In this document: in pieces, positions 59,816 through 64,000 of the stretch
Position numbering within the stretch: position 1 is the first letter of the stretch
Layout of the letters: the number at the start of each line of letters is the position of its first letter
The notes under the pieces: model-generated
The model's database searches: none
Seen by the model: the letters and a program-made list of their open reading frames with translations, nothing else
Told to the model about the DNA's origin: nothing
Translations under genes and position numbers: made by a program
Assembly (NCBI RefSeq): GCF_026210795.1
Contig: NC_089442.1
Coordinates: forward strand, 1,178,001 to 1,242,000
Source of the DNA: Rhizophagus irregularis
Lineage: Eukaryota > Glomeromycota > Glomeromycetes > Glomerales > Glomeraceae
Direction: 5' to 3'
DNA length: 64,000 nt

Positions 59816-61814
59816 GATAATGTAATGACGACGATAATGAAAATTTACCATTTGATTATTGTTTATTTTTTGGTTCAAAATAAAAAAAAAAAATGTATCT
59901 ATATTTAAATAAGTAATACAAACAAATTGTAATATTAAAATTTGTCATCCGGTTGTTGATCATTTTTGGCTAACAAAAAAATTATTCAGTTTTCACATGA
60001 TTTGCTAAAAATTTTATCCCATAATTTTTAAGCAAGAAAGATCATTCTATATAAGTGCAATATCACCCTATGGGTGGGTGGGTGGCGCGTCACGTTATTG
60101 CTATGACTTGAAATGATTGACATGTCATGATAGGTTAACGTTAACTTAACGTTAACATAAGATTAGTTTTTGAGTGATTTCCATTTTAAGATGCTGATCC
60201 CCCATCTTTGGTATTGATTTGCTGATTATATAAATACATTTCAAATCAAGCTTTTCTATTTTAGTACGATCGGCAACCAACAAATCTTTTAGTGTTTTAA
60301 TTAAGAATTTTTCTAACTATCACCGGGGGCGGGGTGATGATCACCAGTGACTGAAATTATGACGATCGACCAGCATTAAAAAAATATAGTGCCGGTAAAA
60401 ATTGATAATTCTGGCCAACGGTGGCTATAATTAATATATATATTTGTATGTCAACTTACAAACAGCAGTTTGTAAAGAATGCAATCATCTTTGTCTAATG
60501 GATTATCTAATATTATTAACTAGTTTTTTTTTAAATTGGAATCAAAAAACCAAGAATGAACATAGCTTATAGCCTGGTTAAATTATTAATACAATTTTCA
60601 CAATCACGATTAAATTTAAATTTTGCTAAAAGTTTATAATAATTATTTGGTAAAATAAAATGTAATACTTTTCAGGTTATATAATCAAAAGAAATCTTAT
60701 CCATATTTATATTTTTACTGATAATCAAATATAGTACAGAGTTGTATTTTTAATACTGTAGTCATTATCAAACTTTTTTATTATATTTTATTTTTATTAA
60801 ATATCAGCAACACTTGTCAATCATTAATGTAACAATCACTGAATGTTTCACTTACTGGATTACTGGTAGCAGTTTGAAACTAAACTGACATGAGGTGATT
60901 GAACATTTCAAATTTGATTCAACTGTTCAAACTGTGGGTTCAACTTGTGGTTTCAAACCACAGTTCAAGCTAATTTTTAATAAAATGATTAACGAATTGA
61001 AATTTTTTTTTTTTTTTTTTTTTTATAACATGTGATTATTCTTTATTCCTATTTTTTATATAACTTTCCGATGGATTCATTAACAGGCTGAAATTAATTT
61101 TGAAAAAAAAAAATTCAAAAACAAGTTATAATATTTTTATTAACGTTTTTTTCCTTTTTGTAAAAAAAAAATCACACGTTTTCTCGTGTAATTATGATAA
61201 TTCATAACTCTATTTCAAGTTACGATGAAATTACTATCTTTTTTTTTTTAACTAATAAATGAGACTCACCGTTAAAGGCATTGTCATATATTTTCTACGC
61301 TTAATTGAAAATTTGTTTTCCGACATGACTCGAATTTAGAGCTTGTCTGTAAACATAATATTTAAATAGTAAAAAAATAATGTTAAAATTGTTACCATAT
61401 ATTGTTAATATGTATTTTCTAATATCATACAATAATCGTGTATCTGAAATAAAGTTTTCTTATTGTCGCTTTTTTTCTGGTACCCAATATTTTTCATTAA
61501 AAGAAATAAAACCCTATAAAAAAAATTTGGAAAAAACTTTGATAAATGATCATTTTTCTAGTTTTTATTCCGAAGACATCAGTGTTAATACAGTTCCGGT
61601 TAATCAAATTTTTTTCACTAACAAGTAAACATTAAACATAACAGGGAGCTTTAAACAGTTTTATTTAAAATGAACCAATATAATTGACAAGCCTTAAATT
61701 TGTATTTAAATGTTAAATATTATTATTAAAAAGTTATGATAATTATGTATCTTGTTATATATTTAAAACCCAAAAGATGAGAATAATTTATCATATTTAT
61801 CTTGCAGGTGACTA
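59816..61814. other. Intergenic, no supported gene
   Basis: Contains GTTAACGTTAAC repeats near 60132, a GTGGTTTCAAACCAC palindrome near 60948 and a T run at 61002. A plus-strand frame at 61380-61628 (82 residues) has no recognised domain and is not called. Confidence 0.45.
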
Positions 61815-62110
61815 TATTCCATTATGACCTTTTATTGAGTCATAATCGAGAGCAGTTAAAGTTAAAGAATCCCAAATCTTGGCCCAGCTAATTGTGAGTC
61901 TAATGGCACTGTAATATCTGGTAGGGTTAGCCCTTGAGTTTTATGTACTGTTAAAACAAGCAAAAGCACTCAAATAGGAAATTGATGTCTTGAAGCTGGT
62001 TTTCCATTGTAATTAAATCTATAAGGTCTTCATTATGAATTTCCATTATAATGCCAATTCAACCATTGAAAATTCCATTTTCATATAGCAATATCAAAGT
62101 CATCAAGAGA
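61815..62110 (-). pseudogene. Relic of a PIF1-like (Helitron-type) helicase
   Basis: On the minus strand, fragments in different frames read YENGIFNG, KPASRHQFPI, then a stop, then TVHKTQGLTLPDITVPLD and LDYDSIKGH. The HKTQGLTLP motif and its spacing are those of the C-terminal motifs of PIF1 helicases, also found in Helitron RepHel proteins. Several stops and frame changes show it is dead. It may come from an autonomous Helitron related to the copies at 2-35 kb, but it is not attached to them. Confidence 0.6.
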
Positions 62111-62799
62111 GTATAAATCGAATTGCCATTTCAAATATTTATTAAAAATATTTTTTATTCTTATCTTTTCAATACTTTGATTTGAATGAAATGTAAATAC
62201 TATTTTCTATGCTTGGTCTGGCCTGATGGTTAATCATATACCAATTACATCAAAAAAGAGAGGTATAGAAGCTTTGAAAATCTAGGTTGAATTGGATTAG
62301 ATAGTTCGAATTGACCCGAAAAAGTCAACAACCCAATCTGATCTGATCTAACTCAATCTTATAAAATTTATTTAATCTCTATATGTTCTGGAACTTACAA
62401 ATATAGTAATTTACCAATTATTTTTACAAATTATAGGAAACTGTAAATTCTGGAAACATATGGCGTTAAACGCAATAATTTACTAGTTATAATTCATAAA
62501 ATTATTGGGAATTGTAAATTCTAGAAGCATATGATGTTGAATACAGCGAAAAAAAATTTTAGACAATCATTCACGACAATATCACGTTTCTGTATAAGTA
62601 TGCATAAATTAAGAACATATATTGTACTTTTGACACAACTTACCATAAAGACAAACAATTTTATTAATAATTACTAATTATAACTTTATTAGTAAAAAAG
62701 TAGAATATATAAAAAAAATAATATATATAATGAAAGATAGAATATATAATGAAAAAAAAATAGAATATATATGAAAAAATATAATGTATAATTATAACA
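62111..62799. other. Intergenic downstream of the F-box-like gene
   Basis: AT-rich. Imperfect GATGTTGAA/GGCGTTAAA and GGAAATTGTAAATTCT repeats near 62430-62530. No gene. Confidence 0.45.
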
Positions 62800-64000
62800 T
62801 TAATAATCGTTCACGCCATATAAAAAACTAGTATTTTTATCAATTACTCCTTCATCATAATATTTCTGTACAATTTCAACATGCTCTTTGGTAAAATGAT
62901 AACATCTATCAAAACGTGTGATAAATTTAATTGGTTTTCTACCTCTCCAACCTTCAAAAAATTTTTTTAGATTATTAACTGAAAACCTCCAATTTTCATT
63001 AAAGGCAAATTCATCAAAATTTCTTGGTGAATAATTTAATAAATAATTTAATACTTCATCACAAATAGTTTCACGTTCATGATCATCACCATCATCTTCT
63101 TCAAAATTTAAACAAATGTCTAATTTTCTTAATTTATTACAATTTAAGATAATTTCTTTCACACCACCTAAATTTTTCAAATAAGTATTAATAATTAAGC
63201 TTTCAATATTTGGGCAATTTTTAGCAATTACTTTGAATAATTTTATATTATATACAGCATCTCCCCCCCGAAAATTATTCCATGTATCAATTTCTTTAAT
63301 ATTTTGAGAATTTTCAATTAACCTACAAACTCCATGAGGTGGTAAATATTGTGCTTTGAGATATTGAAGTTTTGGAAAAGAAGCAATTAATAAATACTTT
63401 TTCCAGTCTTTTTCTGATAAATAACAATAATTTTCAAATTTAAGCTTTAATTGCTCTAAATTTATTAATGATGGCAAGAATTTTAATGAGAGCAAGACAT
63501 TCTCTAAAGAAAATCGTTTTAATGTAACTGCTTTTTTTTCTATTGTTTCACTTAATTGTATACTTTTCCTTTCACCTTTTATGCTATTATGTAAGTAAAG
63601 TGATTGTAAATTTTTTTGATTATCAATAAATTTGATTAATCCTGGAATATATTTATCATAATTCCATAATTTCAAATTTTCAATATCTTGACAAATTTGC
63701 GCCATTCCTAATAATTTATCTGAAATCAAACTTTGATTACATGTAATACCAAGGGTACGAAGTTGAGAAAAGCAAGTTGATGCCCCAGGATATTGATATA
63801 AGGGTAATGATGTATTCCAACGAAAATTTGTAATATTCTTACAATTATTGATAAATAATTTATAATATTCTTGTTCTAATATTTTATATTTTTCCTGATA
63901 TTCATTGGAACAAATTGATTCTTCAATTAATCCAAGTCCCATCTCATTGATAAGATTTGGTGAAATTTCGGAAGAAAAACTAATATAATTAAATAATGGT
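62800..64000 (-). CDS. Partial F-box/LRR-type protein (C-terminal part)
   Basis: The minus-strand frame is open from the window edge to a stop at 62800-62802, at least 399 residues. The ATG at 63942 is not the real start, because the frame continues upstream through PLFNYISFSSEISPNLINEM. The protein is Leu-, Asn- and Lys-rich with irregular leucine-rich repeats (LRTLGITCN, LENVLLSLKFLPSL, LEQLKLKF, LRKLDICLNF) and ends FLYGVNDY. This is the layout of the large F-box families of these fungi, where an N-terminal F-box (outside this window) binds SKP1 and the repeats recruit substrates for ubiquitination. The F-box itself is not visible, so the class is inferred. No intron is seen. Confidence 0.7.
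   Translation of the reverse strand, partial: PLFNYISFSSEISPNLINEMGLGLIEESICSNEYQEKYKILEQEYYKLFINNCKNITNFRWNTSLPLYQYPGASTCFSQLRTLGITCNQSLISDKLLGMAQICQDIENLKLWNYDKYIPGLIKFIDNQKNLQSLYLHNSIKGERKSIQLSETIEKKAVTLKRFSLENVLLSLKFLPSLINLEQLKLKFENYCYLSEKDWKKYLLIASFPKLQYLKAQYLPPHGVCRLIENSQNIKEIDTWNNFRGGDAVYNIKLFKVIAKNCPNIESLIINTYLKNLGGVKEIILNCNKLRKLDICLNFEEDDGDDHERETICDEVLNYLLNYSPRNFDEFAFNENWRFSVNNLKKFFEGWRGRKPIKFITRFDRCYHFTKEHVEIVQKYYDEGVIDKNTSFLYGVNDY

Overview
The window looks like nuclear DNA of an arbuscular mycorrhizal fungus (Glomeromycotina, Rhizophagus-like). This is inferred from strong AT richness, sparse genes with short GT-AG introns, and gene families typical of those fungi: zinc-ribbon plus tyrosine-kinase-like kinases, BTB-TLDc proteins, a divergent Hsp70-12-type ATPase, an F-box/LRR-type protein and a Sel1 relic. 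A large share of the sequence is non-autonomous transposons. I saw no rRNA, tRNA, CRISPR or organellar genes.

Layout. 0-5 kb: the 3' end of an acidic-tailed gene and a Helitron. 5-9.5 kb: a zinc-rich kinase gene flanked by a 0.5-kb direct repeat. 11.8-19.5 kb: four BTB-TLDc copies, namely two intact head-to-head genes, one with three frameshifts and one eroded. 20.1-23.2 kb: a kinase gene in which a zinc-ribbon plus N-lobe exon occurs four times in tandem. 23.5-34.7 kb: a transposon block with two Helitrons, each carrying nested elements; one insert holds an array of intron-like modules. 36-49 kb: a segmental duplication carrying a pair of secreted cysteine-rich protein genes, with copy-specific transposon insertions. 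Between the two copies lie an inverted duplicate of the 20-kb kinase, a hAT-like element and a dead kinase. 50-56 kb: a coiled-coil Hsp70-like gene and a third kinase whose acidic tail is spliced from seven tiny exons. 56-60 kb: two further TIR elements, one a palindrome built of palindromes. 61.8-64 kb: a helicase relic and the 3' part of an F-box/LRR-type gene.

How the genes relate. The three kinases share one plan (zinc-binding Cys pairs, an SGN-type helical linker, a kinase domain with HRDxHxGNIL and an APE motif), so they are probably members of one expanded signalling family. The BTB-TLDc genes probably encode adaptor or stress proteins. The secreted pair is a candidate for fast-evolving effectors. 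Two phases of family growth are visible: tandem or segmental duplication followed by decay, and exon-level duplication inside a gene. Exon models were built by hand from GT-AG signals. The exon lengths of each intact gene sum to a multiple of three (657, 477, 474, 911, 182, 182, 702 and 557 aa), which supports the models, but no transcripts were available.
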